A DNA stretch of 64,000 bases from Tenrec ecaudatus (lineage: Eukaryota; Chordata; Mammalia; Afrosoricida; Tenrecidae): positions 18,968,584-19,032,583 of the forward strand of contig NC_134537.1 in the NCBI RefSeq assembly GCF_050624435.1, read 5' to 3'. The notes under the pieces were generated by a model, which made no database searches, was not told the origin of the DNA, and saw nothing but the letters and a program-made list of their open reading frames with translations. Shown here in pieces: positions 1 through 11,654 of the stretch (position 1 is the first letter of the stretch; every line of letters begins with the position of its first letter). A program made the position numbers and the translations under genes.

Positions 1-150
1 TTCTTGGAAACCGATACGACAATTGAACAATGAGGTGTAGACAAAGGAATTTCCAGCAGACCCAACACAGCATGTTCATTATTGGAGACTTGAGCTCTCA
101 AGAGGCAAAACTTAGTTCCAGTTTGCCCTACTTCTATATATTGCCCGTGT

Positions 151-264
151 GAGTTTCCTAGGAGGAGGAAAGAGCCCTGTCTTTTTCCCAGGGAGCTGCT
201 GGTGGTTTTGAACTGCTGAACTTGCAGTTAGCAGTCCAGTGTGTAACCATTAGGTTTCAGGGAT
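151..264 (-). mobile_element. AfroSINE, 5' part
   Basis: Read on the minus strand, this holds the tRNA-like head and the start of the body of the main SINE of the window. The diagnostic phrases on the plus strand are 'gctgctggtggttttgaac' followed by 'gcagttagcag', which are the reverse of the B-box region and the 'ctgctaac' stretch. The 3' body is missing, so this copy is truncated. Confidence 0.75.
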
Positions 265-1763
265 CCTTTAATTCTTATTACCCTTCCTAAAATACATTTT
301 GCTATTATTTTAAAAGAAAATCTATTGACCTATCCAGGCAGTCACTTATTATAACTATCATTATTTTTATTTAATCTCTCCCTTTGCCCACCCCAACCTC
401 TTTCCTACTTCCACAGAGAAAAAGAAGAAACACAACAAACAAACAAACAAAAAATAATATGGATGTCCAGAGAAGAGGAGAGAAAAAAGAGACAGAAGAC
501 TGGGGCATGGCTTGCGTGTGGGCACTGGGTATTTTTTAAATGGAATTGTGAAAGTGGATGAATTTGCACATCCATCTGGGAAAAAAGCCCTTTTTTGGGT
601 GGATGTGCCAGGATTTACAGCCCTGCCTGATTTTGCCTAAGAGGAGGAGTGGGATCCCATGGGAAGAGGAAGTGGGAGAGAATGAGAAAATAAATAAATA
701 AATCTATTACAATGGAATAAAAGGACAAAACCTGAAGAAAATCAAATAAAGTTGAAAACAAACAACCCACCTTGTGGGTGGGTTTGCTGCTCCTTGGGCT
801 GTGTTATTGTGTGTATGTCTGCTACGTAGGGGATGCAGCACATACCTGAGACTAAAGCAGGAAAGAAGGAAGAAAAAAATGGTGCAAACTGTACAGAGTG
901 AATACTGAAATGCCTGCACCAGGATGCCCACGTGGTCTGCTATCTACGCAGAGCTCTGAGCCCAGTGAGGAGGGCTGTGGGGTGTCTACAGTGGCTTGTG
1001 CTACTGGTCAGTGTAAAGGGGAGTCTGTCAGCAGGTGCCGCTGCTCTCCCACTTTCAGAAACTGGTCTATTTTGCATTTCAGTTGATTTTCTACTACAGG
1101 GAAGTATGCAGGATATCTCTTCAAGTGGAACCTCACTGGTAGTTGCTGAGGCGAGCCTCCCATGGTTGTTAACTGGTAGCCATATTTCCCCCATCTAAAA
1201 GCACAATGTGAGTTTTACGTGTCTTGTTGTTTGGACACATCCAAGTCAATTAAACTAGACTCTTGCGATAGAACTCAGAAGCATCAATACTGTATACAGT
1301 TCTTCTTCAGTCAAAGTCGAGAACCACTGCTCTAAAGCGTTTATAGGTGTTGCCGTTGCTCTTGTCGCTTCTAAACACCTCCTTTAAAGCATACATTTAA
1401 TTATTTTTTGATTTAGGTAGAACTTTCTTCATGGATTATACAAAGATCTTATTTATTCTAGGTCACAATTCTTGGTTATTGAAGTTGATCAAACATTTGT
1501 TATGCATTGCATGTGTTTCCCCTAAATATGTGTTGTGTTTCACGCATATAGCTGTGGTTATTATTCCATTTAGGGATAGAGTTTCACCACTATGTTAAGA
1601 GGCCATATCAGTGGAAGATGTTTATTAACAAATTGCCCAAGATATATAAGAAGAGCCATTTAGAACTGAGAAGGAAGCACAGATGGGGAAGATAGATGCC
1701 AGACCATAAGAAGACCACCAGGAAACCAAGGAAGAGAAGCTGAAAACCAAGAACAACCTACTT

Positions 1764-1767
<4 letters not shown>
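265..1767. other. Non-coding stretch, no gene recognised
   Basis: No reading frame here looks like a protein family. The stretch holds purine-rich DNA near 415-520 and 660-700. A 16-base match to the end of the SPIN transposon plus its target site lies at 1312-1336 (see findings). The overlapping frames at 898-1198 are short, on both strands, and lack any recognisable motif. Confidence 0.6.
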
Positions 1768-1839
<72 letters not shown>

Positions 1840-1846
1840 GAGAGAA
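1768..1846. repeat. (GA)n microsatellite
   Basis: A run of nearly perfect GA dinucleotides about 75 bases long, interrupted by a few extra A or G bases toward its right end. It is the longest simple repeat in the window and is likely to be length-variable between individuals. Confidence 0.97.
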
Positions 1847-1894
1847 AGCCTCCCTATAGATCAGGAATCCTAAATTTGGACTTCTAGTTGCTTT

Positions 1895-2460
1895 ACTGTG
1901 TGTGGTAGTTATACAATATTCGCCAATTTGAGGATTAAGAAGGTAGGGGTGGAGTCTAGCCTGTCAATCAGATGACTGCCAATGAGCCCTCTGTGTGGGC
2001 ATGGCCTGCTCCTGAGAATTCTGGGAATTTCGGTATTTCCTCCTTGGAGGTGGGAGACTCTCTGCTCACACCCTGGGAGACATAGCAGCTGACAAGACAC
2101 ATGAACCCACCCTGATGCAGAGACACCTGCCGGTGCTGAGATGTTTCCAATGACACTGGTTCATAGGACTTTCTACCCACTGGCCTGTGATCTTCTACAT
2201 TCAGTGTCATTGCATGTATTTCGTGAGTCTGAAGAGGACTTTATAGATTGGTATTGGACATAGGGGTTAATATTGGATTTATGGACTTGATTTGGACTGG
2301 GCTGGAATGTTTTCTCCATGTTCAATTGCTCTTGTATATAAACCCCTTTCTTATACACATGTGTGTCCATGGATTTGCTTCTCTTGTCTACCCAGAATAA
2401 CACATTGTAGGAAAACAAACATCTGTTGAAGTCATTCACTCAGGGTGTTTCAGTGAGGGC
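1895..2460 (-). repeat. Interspersed repeat, family A, copy 1
   Basis: The reverse complement of 2260-2410 aligns with the plus strand of 27385-27520: both run through 'tagA.AA..AATCCATAGAC', a stretch ending 'TTTATAT', then 'AACAT(T/C)CCAGCCCAG' and 'CAAGTCCATAAATCCA'. This copy extends further, to about 1895. I do not recognise the family by name. It could be an LTR or a long lineage-specific SINE. The open frames on the minus strand here carry no known domain. Confidence 0.6.
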
Positions 2461-2509
2461 AGCACCAGATAACTACAACATAACTAACATGAATCCCACA
2501 TGTGGATGC

Positions 2510-2700
2510 CTTTGAGAAACAAATTTAGTTTCTTAGACAGTCTGAAGGCCGAAAGTCCAAATCAGGGTCTCCAAAGGGCCAATCTCTTCCTTGTTGGTAG
2601 CCCTAGTCATTCCTAGGCTTCTCTAGATAACCCTCATATGACTTCTGTCTTCCCCCATGTGTGTACAGGAGCCAGCCTGTTCTTTTTAATACTCAGAAGT
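2510..2700 (+). repeat. Possible ancient LTR-like repeat
   Basis: The order 'ggccgaaagtccaaatcagg', 'tctccaaagggcc', 'ctaggcttct' and 'cttctgtcttcccccatgtg' resembles a common old mammalian interspersed repeat of MLT1/MST-like type. The match is from memory and is weak. Confidence 0.3.
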
Positions 2701-2995
2701 AATTGCCTTTATAAGCTAACCAACAGGCATGTTCTAATTAAAATAACAAAGAAAATGTTCATTCCAAATGTGGTGGCATGAAAATTCTTAATATGGTTTC
2801 TCCTACCCATTTCTCTGCAATGTCCACCAAATGATAGGGCGGCACTCTACTCAGAGGACATGTGTGACACTAATAAAGAAGATTTGTCTGTTTTTGTTAC
2901 CGAATCTCTGGCTACAAAGATGAGTCATATTGTAAGCAGAAGCAGAGAAAGCCTAGGGCCCTTGGAAGAGTACATTCCACATCTCTTTCAGAGGA

Positions 2996-3105
2996 GATGC
3001 AATGACATGAAATTTCCAGCTTTTTTGCAAGACTCCCTTGGGAAATGTTGTTCGGACCTGTGTTTCCATAGTATCTTGTATAGGCATTCCTGCACTAACA
3101 TCTCG
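2996..3105 (+). repeat. Composite-repeat flank, copy 1
   Basis: These ~110 bases end directly against the SINE head at 3106. They align to the reverse complement of 4378-4490 through 'catgaa.tttcc', 'ctcccttgggaaatgtt', 'cctgtgtttcca' and 'cctgcactaac'. The flank and the SINE therefore occur together twice in the window, in opposite orientation. Confidence 0.75.
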
Positions 3106-3300
3106 GGGACCTGGTTGTATAGTGGTTATGTGTCTGGCTGCTAATCCTCGCAGCAGTCCCAAACCACCACCAGCTCTCGACAGAAGAAAGATGGGGCTTT
3201 GTCTTCCTGTCAAGAATTATAAGAGACTCACAGAGGATGTTCTGCTGTGCCCAATAGGGTTGCTATGAGTTGGCGTGGACTCAATAGCAGTGAGTTTAAA
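3106..3300 (+). mobile_element. AfroSINE, near full length
   Basis: The head 'acctggttgtatagtggtta' is followed by 'ctgctaatcc', the 'accaccagctct' stretch, the body with 'gaattataagagactcacag', and the tail 'gttgctatgagttggcgtgg' then 'actcaatagcagtgagttt'. It is diverged from a typical AfroSINE but keeps the full order of parts. Confidence 0.85.
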
Positions 3301-4187
3301 GAGGGAAAGCAGAGGAGGTCAAACACCTTCCATGCTGATATTGTGTGAAACAAAGTAATATTTACAGGTACAGAGATCAGGATTTCAATATGTATTCTTG
3401 CAAGACACACCTTAATCCATAGCATAATATAAAACATTTAATATATGTCTATATTATTGCCTTTAAAAATTCATTCACAGTTAAGGTAGGAAGTTCAAAC
3501 TCAGTAGCTGCTCTTTGAGAGGAAAATGAGTTTGTCTATTTCCATAAATATCCACAGTCTTGGAAATTCTATATAATAGGTCTCAGGAATGGAAATTTCT
3601 TGAATGGCAATGGATTTGGTTTTGGTCATATAAGGCAGAGGATACATATGCTAGGTACCAGATATTAGAAAGATAAATAAAATTTGCAGAAGAAGAACCA
3701 AAAAAAGAAAGAAAAAAAGAAAGAAATAGAGAAATTGCTTGTGCCTGTTCTGGACTAAGGCAGCCCCTTGTGCCAGCTTCTCAAGAAGACAAATGACCTG
3801 GCTGAACTTCAAAAGAACCTGAACTTCAAAGCACCTGCCTTCAGCGTTTCACTGAGCTCACCTCCCAGCACAGAACACAGCCCCCCTCTCCCTAGCATTG
3901 TTTCCTAAGAACAGGATGACTTCCCCAGACAGAACACAGCCCCCCGCTGTTTGATAAAATACTCTCATAGGAAAGTCTCTTTGAATAATAAACAAAGACC
4001 AGAAGAAAGAGCCAGCACTATTCTTGATTGAGTAGTTCCAAGAGGCTACTCTATGCCAGTCAATGAATGTATCAGGATAATAACATGTTGCTTCTCTCTC
4101 CAAGAATCTTAGAGCCTGGGAAAAGACAGATATGCACACCAATAATTAAAACCAGTTTGGTAGACATTAATATAAAATCAAAAATCA
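3301..4187. other. Non-coding stretch with purine-rich run
   Basis: No gene is recognised. A-rich and GAAA-rich sequence lies at 3690-3735. A short near-duplicate phrase around 'agaacacagccccc' occurs at 3870 and again at 3930, a local direct repeat about 60 bases apart. Confidence 0.6.
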
Positions 4188-4377
4188 GGCTCACTGCCAT
4201 TGAGTCTATGCAAACTCATAGCAACCCTATCGGCCACGGGAGAACTTCCTCTGTGAGCCTCTTGCAATTATGTACAGGAGGACAAAGCCCTATCTTTCTC
4301 ACGCAGAGAGCTGGTGGCTTTGCACTGCTGCCAAGGTTAGCAGCTCAACACGTCACTACTGCATCACCAGGGCTCCT
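4188..4377 (-). mobile_element. AfroSINE
   Basis: The minus-strand copy begins at 'gctcactgccattgagtct' (reverse of the 3' tail) and ends at 'catcaccagggctcc' (reverse of the head, which reads GGAGCCCTGGTG). It is less diverged at the head than the partner copy at 3106-3300. Confidence 0.88.
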
Positions 4378-4490
4378 AGACGTTAGTGCAGGCATGTACA
4401 AGGTGCTGTGGAAACACAGGCCAGAACATTTCCCAAGGGAGCCTTGGGAAAACGTAGGAAACTTCATGTATTTGCATGCTTTTCATGCAC
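4378..4490 (-). repeat. Composite-repeat flank, copy 2
   Basis: This is the inverted counterpart of 2996-3105. The join to the SINE head is at the same internal position in both copies, which suggests one larger repeat unit rather than two independent SINE insertions. Confidence 0.75.
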
Positions 4491-5591
4491 AGAACTGTGT
4501 AAATCTTCCAATTATAACACATGTGTTATAACATCTATTCTTTCTTAGTTATTAAATTTATGTCCAGTATGAGGAGGGATTCTAATTTCCTGCCGTGTCC
4601 CCCTCACAATGCTCTTTATCCCGACACCATCTGTCTACCAGGAGCAGAACAATTACAATGGTCCAGGTCAGGTCAATGGGGAGAAGAAAAGACAGGGACT
4701 TCTTTTCATGTTTCAAAATGTTTACTGTTTGAGCAAGGGATCAATCAAGAGATTCTGCTTATAAATGTAATCAATCCAAGTTTCGCAACAGTCGATTATG
4801 ATTTATTCAGGCATCTGAAAGGTGTGTGTGTGTGTGTGTGACCTTCAAATGCTTGATTCTCCAAATTTCTGTAAATGCCCTTAATCTGCCCAGTAGAGAT
4901 TTGGAGTCTGTAGGCCTAATTTGTCTGTTTTATTGATGATTTCGATGTGGATAGGCCCATAGATTACATCTAAAAATCACTCTCTAAGCCAAAGACAATT
5001 GCTCCAATTGTATCTTGATGCTGTGCGTCAGTGTCCTAACTAAAAGGGTCTTTTTTTCACAGTATAAATGAGATAATCTAGATACCAGTAGGATAGTGCT
5101 CTATGCTGTCCAAATAATTAGACCAACAGGGATGTTAACAGAAAACATACTTATGTTGTTGAGTAAAAGACTCCCTTATGATTCTTTTTATCAAGTTGTC
5201 CAATGTTTTCTAGGAGAAATAATAGATAATCTCTTTCCAGATCTTATAGATTTCTCTTTTAATATTTTTGCTGAGTTCTAACCTCATTTTCCCAATTACA
5301 GTTATCTCCTTTGGATACAGCTGTTTTCCCACCTTAAACCCATCCTTTCTGCTTAGCAGAACCAATCTTGTTTGAAGTGTCAGTGGTACATGTAACTAAA
5401 AATGGCATAAGCTTTATGGGTTCCTTTATAATAATATGTGCTCATAAAACACTCTTCTAGTAATCACTAGGTGAGATTAGAGGTGACTCTGATGTTCCTG
5501 ATAAAATGGTGCCTCTTTCCCCTTTACCCGTCACTACTTCTTCTGTGTTCTGAGAGATGGATGACCAGAGAGAGGATTTTGGAAAAAGAGC
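4491..5591. other. Non-coding, AT-rich, short GT run
   Basis: No coding family is recognised. A (GT)n run of about 20 bases lies at 4821-4840. The rest is low-GC sequence with no repeat that I can name. Confidence 0.6.
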
Positions 5592-5765
5592 GTGAATGGA
5601 ATTTGAGGTCAGACAGAGCTGAACTCAAATTTAAATTCTGCCAATGATCAACTCTGTGATCTTGGACATCATTTTATTTGTTTCAGTTCATCTTCTTAAT
5701 GTAAAATAGAAATATGTATGACTTGCTCCTACAATGGTTGTAATATTAAAAAGGGTTGTATATCA
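5592..5765 (+). mobile_element. MIR SINE relic
   Basis: The order 'ggaatttgaggtcagacag', 'ctctgtgatcttggacatc', 'tttcagttcatcttcttaa' and 'tgtaaaatagaaatatgta' follows the MIR core (TGGAGTCAGAC, TGTGTGACCTTGGGCAA, TTTCCTCATCTGTAAAATG). It is an ancient mammal-wide SINE. Confidence 0.85.
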
Positions 5766-6345
5766 AGAATTTATAAAGCAACATATTCAATAAATGCATT
5801 TTCTGGTACCATTTCATTAAAATTGTCTCATCACTCTCAACATCCACAAATATTTGATCACTCTGTTCTACATAAGGTTCTGAGCTTGGGCCATATTTAG
5901 GATAAGTTCCTAGAATTCCATCTCATTGCACAATGTAAAACACAGAAGCTAAACTGAGAGTAAATGAGCCATTGCTTTCTCATAAACAAAGCCATTAAAA
6001 GCGGAGTAGAGATCTTAAAATATTCTTTTCAATGAAGTAGAGATGGGTGATTTATATTCCTTTCTTAATCTCCATTTCCTTGAAATGAATGTCGAAAACT
6101 GTCTATGGATTAAGGAATGGCTGAGGATCAGCTACAAAAAAATAAGTTATAAGCTTTTCTGAAAGAAAATGAATAATCCTTTTTTAGCATAGGGTGAAAG
6201 TTCCTTCATCCTATGAGACAAGAAGACAGGAGGCGATGCGCAGAGCATCGATTCTAGCACACTTCAGCACTGTCACTTGCTAGCTAGGGGACCTCAACCA
6301 AGTTCGAGATCCCTAAGCAGCTGTTTCTGGTCAATGGATAGTGTA
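5766..6345. other. Non-coding; weak MIR-like end at 6236-6345
   Basis: 5766-6235 has no recognised content. From 6236 the phrases 'cagagcatcgattctagc' and 'tgtcacttgctagctagggg' fit a MIR head and core (CACTTACTAGCTGTGTGACC), but the copy is badly decayed. Confidence 0.4.
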
Positions 6346-7740
6346 TTAAATAGTTGAAAAGTCCCTCTGTATACATTTAGCACAAAATAAGATTTCCTAA
6401 ATAGAATTTTTATTATTTTAATTAAAAAGAGCTGGAAATGTGCATGCTTGATTGCATAATGTGTTCAACTCTCAGCCGTTAACAAAGGGTTGCCAGTTTC
6501 AGCCCATCAGTTGCTTTCCCGGGTAAAGAAGTGCCCATCTGCTTCCGTAGAGACTTCAGTCTCAGAAATCCTAGGGGGCAGCTCTCTTCCGTCCCATAGG
6601 GTAGATGTCAATTGGTCATGGACCTGACGCTCGGGCTGGGTGTTTTGTTTGGGACAGCAAGAGGAACAAACCTTTATAGTGTTATGTACTGCAGGCCGTT
6701 CTGAAGCAACTGTACTGCAGACCATAAAATGCTCTATGACAGTAGAATGCACAGTCATTTTATTACCCTGTGTAAATCTAACCACACTGAAAGCCCATGC
6801 CTACTGTTGAGGCTACAGTCAGCTGCTGGTCAATATTTCTAAAACCCCTGAAATTGTTCCTAAATCTTTAACCATTAAAACAACTTAATCCATAGAAACC
6901 CCTTGGAATGTTTTACCTCTCAAATGGAATGACTAGAAATGAGAAAAACGGCCCACAGTCCCCTTGGACATAATTTAATTTTAAATCCCCTAGGCCCATA
7001 CATCTTATAGGATGGAAAGAAAACAATAGGAAAAAGGAGAGAAAGAATAAGGTGAAAACAAAGTGAAACATTTAAATCAGAAAGTCCGAGGGGGGAAGTG
7101 TTTAGGGGAACCGCCCTGAAATATCTCTGTGTTTGCTGGGTGCTGAGGAAAAAAAAATTGTTTTTGTTCCTGCTGATTTGTCACCTTTGCTGGGTTCCTG
7201 CTGGCGGACACCTGAGGGTAATCATGCCTCTTCCGACACAGGTGGCGGGAGCAACCATCTCATATTGCCCAAACAATTGCAGATGGCAAACAACCAAATG
7301 GATTTTTAAAAATAACTGTTAGCAATTACCGGGGAGCAAAGTTTTGTAGGCTGCCTTATTGAGTCAAAACTCTGTCACTAATGCCAAACAATGACATCAT
7401 GCCTCCAAAGTGGGCGTGAATAGATCTGTTGACACTTTGCTGCTATCCAAAATTATGCCTACGAAGGATGCTGCCCTAGCCCTCATTTCCTCTGGGAAGA
7501 CCATTGGGAAGGGTGATAGGACAAGATGAAGTTTTATTAAGCCTGGCCCTTTAAGGGCTCAGAAAAAGACTTGGAATCCTGCACAGCAGATAACAGATGC
7601 GGAGTGACAATTGCTGATGAGTCAGACACCAGAAACCACTGGAGAAACCCTTAAAATAAACCGGTGGAGGGTAGTGGTGGGAGTGGGAGAGTCTAATTCG
7701 GGGCTTCAGTAAAAAGTAATAATAATAATACAAATATCTC
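6346..7740. other. Unique block with possible regulatory motifs
   Basis: I find no interspersed repeat here after about 6900. 7380-7640 contains 'aatgacatcatgcc' (CRE/AP-1-like) and 'tgctgatgagtcagac' (an AP-1/MARE-like core TGAGTCA preceded by TGCTGA). The frame at 7098-7322 shows no known domain. Conservation cannot be judged from one sequence. Confidence 0.35.
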
Positions 7741-8296
7741 TTGCCTGCTCATTATTTTTCTTCAAGATGTATGCACTCATGAACTGCAATAGAAATCATT
7801 CCAATCTTATAGAGAATGTCATCTTTGAAATGGTTCTTTTCTTACCACGGACAGAAGTTCATGGAGTCTTGGATAAAACAGAGTATCCCAGACAACCCCC
7901 CCCCCTTTGTCTGTATCCCTGTCATGGAAATGTGAACTGAGTGCTCTCAGAAAGAGAAAGCCAAGCTGGCCAGCTTGCACAGAAGTGATGCTATTTGAAG
8001 CAGGTCTTTAAGAGAAAATGAAATTCGCTACTCAGAGGAAGTGGAAAGTGGTCATGTAGTCAGGGACAATGGCACGAGCAGCGTCAAGGAGCTGTGGCAG
8101 AAAGTGGCATGCTCTGGGAGTGGAGAGCTGACCCAGCGGCTGGAGACGAAAGGAGGCGCAGGGCAATATGAAGGTACCGCAAAGCAGAGACCTGGAAGAG
8201 ATCTAGGGCGATACATTGGTGACAGATTATACTCTTACCACTAATCATAAGAACTGCTGATGACCCCATCACCATTTTTATTTAGCACTTACTCTA
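7741..8296. other. Non-coding stretch, no feature
   Basis: There is a C-run near 7898-7908. 8041-8240 is richer in GC than its surroundings and is open on both strands over about 190 bases, but neither frame resembles a protein. Confidence 0.5.
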
Positions 8297-8425
8297 TTAC
8301 TGTTGCTATTGGCTACTGTCCAGTGGGTCCCCTGACCCATGAAGACTCGCTGGAAAACACATGAGAGAGAACTGGATCCTAAGTTATCCTCATGATCTAC
8401 TGTCGATCAGACCTTTCTGATCAAT
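8297..8425 (-). mobile_element. Possible RTE LINE 3' tail
   Basis: On the plus strand 'attactgttgctattggct' then 'actgtccagtgggtcccctg' resembles the reverse of the RTE 3' end seen clearly elsewhere (a GTTGTT run, then the reverse of GAGTCGGAACCGACTC). It is very diverged. Confidence 0.3.
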
Positions 8426-8689
8426 AGGATTTTCACTCCCTCATTTTCAAAATGAGATCATCAGGCTGTTCTTATTAATCCATGTTATTCTAGAAGTTTG
8501 GCGGAAACCTATACAACATCATAACAATGCGTGTCTCCACTTACAGGGGAGGGGTGGGGGTGGCTGCATGCAAGGTAATCTGGGTATCTCCTATTTCCAC
8601 GTCACAAGAAACACTTGCTCTGCCATGTATCAAATACGAAGTATTGCCTATCACTTAATGCTCTCCAGACCTATGCGAAGACATTATTG

Positions 8690-8815
8690 ACATCTTAATT
8701 TTATGGAGGAGGAAATGAGCAACAGAAAGGGTAATTTCTCAAGTGCCCACTGTTATGAAAGCATGACTCAGCTCAGCACTATCAGATTTCAAAGCCTGTC
8801 GCCTTAACTGTAACC
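8690..8815 (-). mobile_element. MIR relic
   Basis: 'attttatggaggaggaaatg' is the reverse of the MIR 'CATCTGTAAAATGGGG' end. It is followed by 'tttctcaagtgcccac' and a 'gcctgtcgcc' phrase at the expected spacing. Confidence 0.55.
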
Positions 8816-8894
8816 TAGTCCTTTCAGATTCCAACGCCTGTCTTTTTAACTCCTTCATACATCGCTTTCTGATATGACATAGGGATACTTCTTT

Positions 8895-8914
8895 TTGTTG
8901 TTGTTGTTGTTGTT
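8895..8914. repeat. (TTG)n microsatellite
   Basis: About six TTG units follow a short T run. Confidence 0.9.
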
Positions 8915-8925
8915 TTTGAGTGTTT

Positions 8926-9894
8926 GAGATGAAATTTCCACTAAAGATTCCACTTTAGTTTTACCTTTCCATCTTTCTTTAGCCTGTTTTCTTAACCCTC
9001 CCTCTCCCCCCTGACCCCATCGACTACTAAATATAGGGCTATCTCTTGGCATACCCAGGAGTCTGTTCATTGGCTAATAGTCACAGTTAATGAAACGTTT
9101 CAAGCAAAGGATGACACAGTGCAGAAGACAGTCCAGCAAATAACGTGGTTGAAGCAGGAGATATGGAGAGTCAAAAAGTAAAACAGGAGACAAAGATCAA
9201 GACCTACTGTGGAAGAGTGTCTGAAGTGCAATACGTACAATATCCTACCATTTGGAAGTGAATAGGATGAAGTACTTATTTGGGGATGAACTCCAGATTC
9301 CTAGGCTGGAAAACTGGTTTAATGATAGGTTCACTTAACAGAAAAAGGAAATATTTTAAGATAGGCAGGCTAAAAAAAGAGATCATTAAATCTATTTTGG
9401 ACATATTAAGTTGGAAATGCCTATGAGTCAAACAGGGAAAGTTAGTATTTGGAAATCTTTCTTTAAGTTCACCCTCTTCTTGGATCACAATTCCCAGAAT
9501 CAGAAACACACTAGGTTTGCTCTGAGTGGTCTAAACTGGGTGGCTACACTGAGGTGAATGAAAGTACCCTTCAGCATTATGATTTTCCATCTAGGAAGCA
9601 CAGTAAGGTCAAGAAACACTGAGACTTTTAAGACTAATAGTACAGAACATTCACAGAAATATGGCCCTTTCTCCTTGGTCTTTAAAACTGGACAAGAGAT
9701 TATAGATTTCCTCAGCCACGTCTTGTCCCACTTTGCTAATGCACAACTCCCTGGGAAACAGAGGGGCAGATCAACAATGAGTTTTAACATTTATAATGAT
9801 GACTTTCGTCAACATCAAGCAACCTTTGACTGGTGGGTACCCCACGTACAATAGAATCTTGGGGAAGTTAGCCAATGAATAGCCTGATGAAACA
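8926..9894. other. Non-coding stretch, no gene
   Basis: Overlapping frames of 96 and 98 codons occur on opposite strands at 9500-9854. Neither has a recognisable domain, and two frames on opposite strands of one segment usually mean chance. Confidence 0.55.
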
Positions 9895-10365
9895 GAGCAA
9901 TCCACATTTATTGAACACCAATAATAGTATTTTTCTAAGTCCTATAACTAGATTGATATAGTCTTCCTTACAACTCTGCGAGACTCTGAGGATTTACTTA
10001 ATAGTGGGCTAGTTTGTTCCACTTTATCCGTGTTTCTTTGTCTCAGAGAATGACAAATTGACCTCATGAACCTTGCTTGTTTATGTTTCTCACACCCTCC
10101 TTCCATGAACTGCTTAGTTAGGACATAAACCTGATGACAAGCAATCACATAACAATGAGACTATTTCATTGCGGATTTATAATTGGAATTTTTGCTCTCT
10201 GATGGGCACCTTCTTCAACATATTCAAAGTGAAAATTCATTGAATACCTTTTATGTACTGGAACCCATACTAAATGCTTAGGTCACAAAGTAAAGTAAAA
10301 TATGCTTTGAAGGAACTCATAGACAATCTCAGGGAAATAAAGACAAACAACAATGAAATTCTAGC
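9895..10365 (+). mobile_element. L2/MIR-class relics
   Basis: 'tttattgaacaccaataata' and, at 10230, 'cattgaataccttttatgta' then 'ctggaacccatactaaatgc' both fit the L2/MIR 3' phrase 'TATTGAGCACCTACTATGTGC...GCTAGG'. The two are separate hits about 330 bases apart, with decayed DNA between. Confidence 0.45.
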
Positions 10366-10987
10366 TTCATTTCTCACTAGCTTGTATGCTCTTTCATCGT
10401 CTTGTATCCCCAAGACATCTCCTTGTACTTATATTTCACGTGAGAATCCCTTCCAGAGAAGGCAGGACATGGTTTAATGCCTAAATTAACCCATTGATAT
10501 AGGGACCATTTGCCCACCATGCATGTAGTTGAACTTCATGCCCTTTCTTGGCTCCTGTCCTCGATCTCAGGCTTCAAGATCTCCTTGAAGGGAATTATAA
10601 ATTATAACAAATGGCAGTGAGACCAGACTGGAAAAGCTAGACCCAGATAGAATTCTAAAAGGAAAATATTAAAGCCAATCAAAACCTTAATCAGGCCAAG
10701 CAGCTAAATCAGTGTGAATGGCGGAGAAGCCGCAGGATTACGTGAGAAAACATCATTATGAAACCAAGATCTAGTGGAGCACAGTGGACATGACATACAC
10801 TTAATGGAATCAGGCTCTGTAATCAGTTAATGAGGTCTGAACAAGAAAGGAGATGGTCCTGATGCATTGCCTGCTTGTGGCTTACTGCAAATATTCAACT
10901 TCAAGAGGATACAGAAATTGGTATTCAGGAGGAACGGCTTGAATGTAAAATTAGAAAGAGCCAGGACATGTGGAAAAACACATTGTA
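10366..10987. other. Non-coding stretch, no feature
   Basis: I see no recognised repeat, RNA or coding motif between the L2-like relic and the RTE copy at 10988. Confidence 0.5.
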
Positions 10988-11312
10988 AAACTGTTGTACG
11001 TGTTAGTGAGTCAGGCCTGACTCCTAGCCATCTCAGACCCAGAACCTGAGTCAGGCACTGTTTGCTCCTGGGCACCTTCACTATGTTGAATTAATTGTTG
11101 CAAACACTGTCAATCCACCTCACTGAAAGTCTTCCTCTCTTTCACTGACTTCCTACCTTACCATGTAGATGTCCTTCTGAAGGGACTGATCCCTTCCAAT
11201 AATACATCCAAAGTTAAGAGACAGGAATTCTCACCACCCCTGTATCTCAGGAACCTTCTAACTCTACTTCTTCCAAGAGATAGGTATTCATTCTTCTGAC
11301 AGCTATGGCATA
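10988..11312 (-). mobile_element. RTE LINE, 3' end
   Basis: On the plus strand, 'cactgtcaatccacctcact', 'gaaagtcttcctctctttca', 'ccatgtagatgtccttctga', 'agggactgatcccttcc' and 'ctacttcttccaagagata' run in the order of the reverse-complemented afrotherian RTE 3' region. The copy is 5' truncated, as usual for LINE insertions. The next 340 bases hold nothing I can name. Confidence 0.75.
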
Positions 11313-11654
11313 TTTAATATGCTTTCTCAATGGGATGATTCATATGAGTCAATTATTTTTTTTATTCCATCCTACCCCCAAATATAGGAGGTCCAAATTA
11401 CAGAGACCAAAGAGAAACAGCTCAAATCACTTTAGAATGCAGGGTAATTTGGCTAAGTTACTGACCTTTAATTTCCTGAGAAGAAAAAAAATGTTTTGAA
11501 CATGTCATGATAACAAATAATTAACTTTTTATAATTATGAAACTGGAGATAGATTTGGAGCCAATAGGAAGATGCAAGAGGAAAATAAAATTGATTCCTT
11601 TATAATACTAAAAATTCGAATGAAATAGCAGTCTTTAATTTGTTTAAAATATGT

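Noticed and set aside
1768-1846. Regulatory GAGA element
   Set aside because: The run is a simple microsatellite; nothing around it suggests a promoter.
4067-4531. 154-codon plus-strand frame
   Set aside because: It crosses an inverted AfroSINE and the composite flank. The protein is a translation of repeat sequence.
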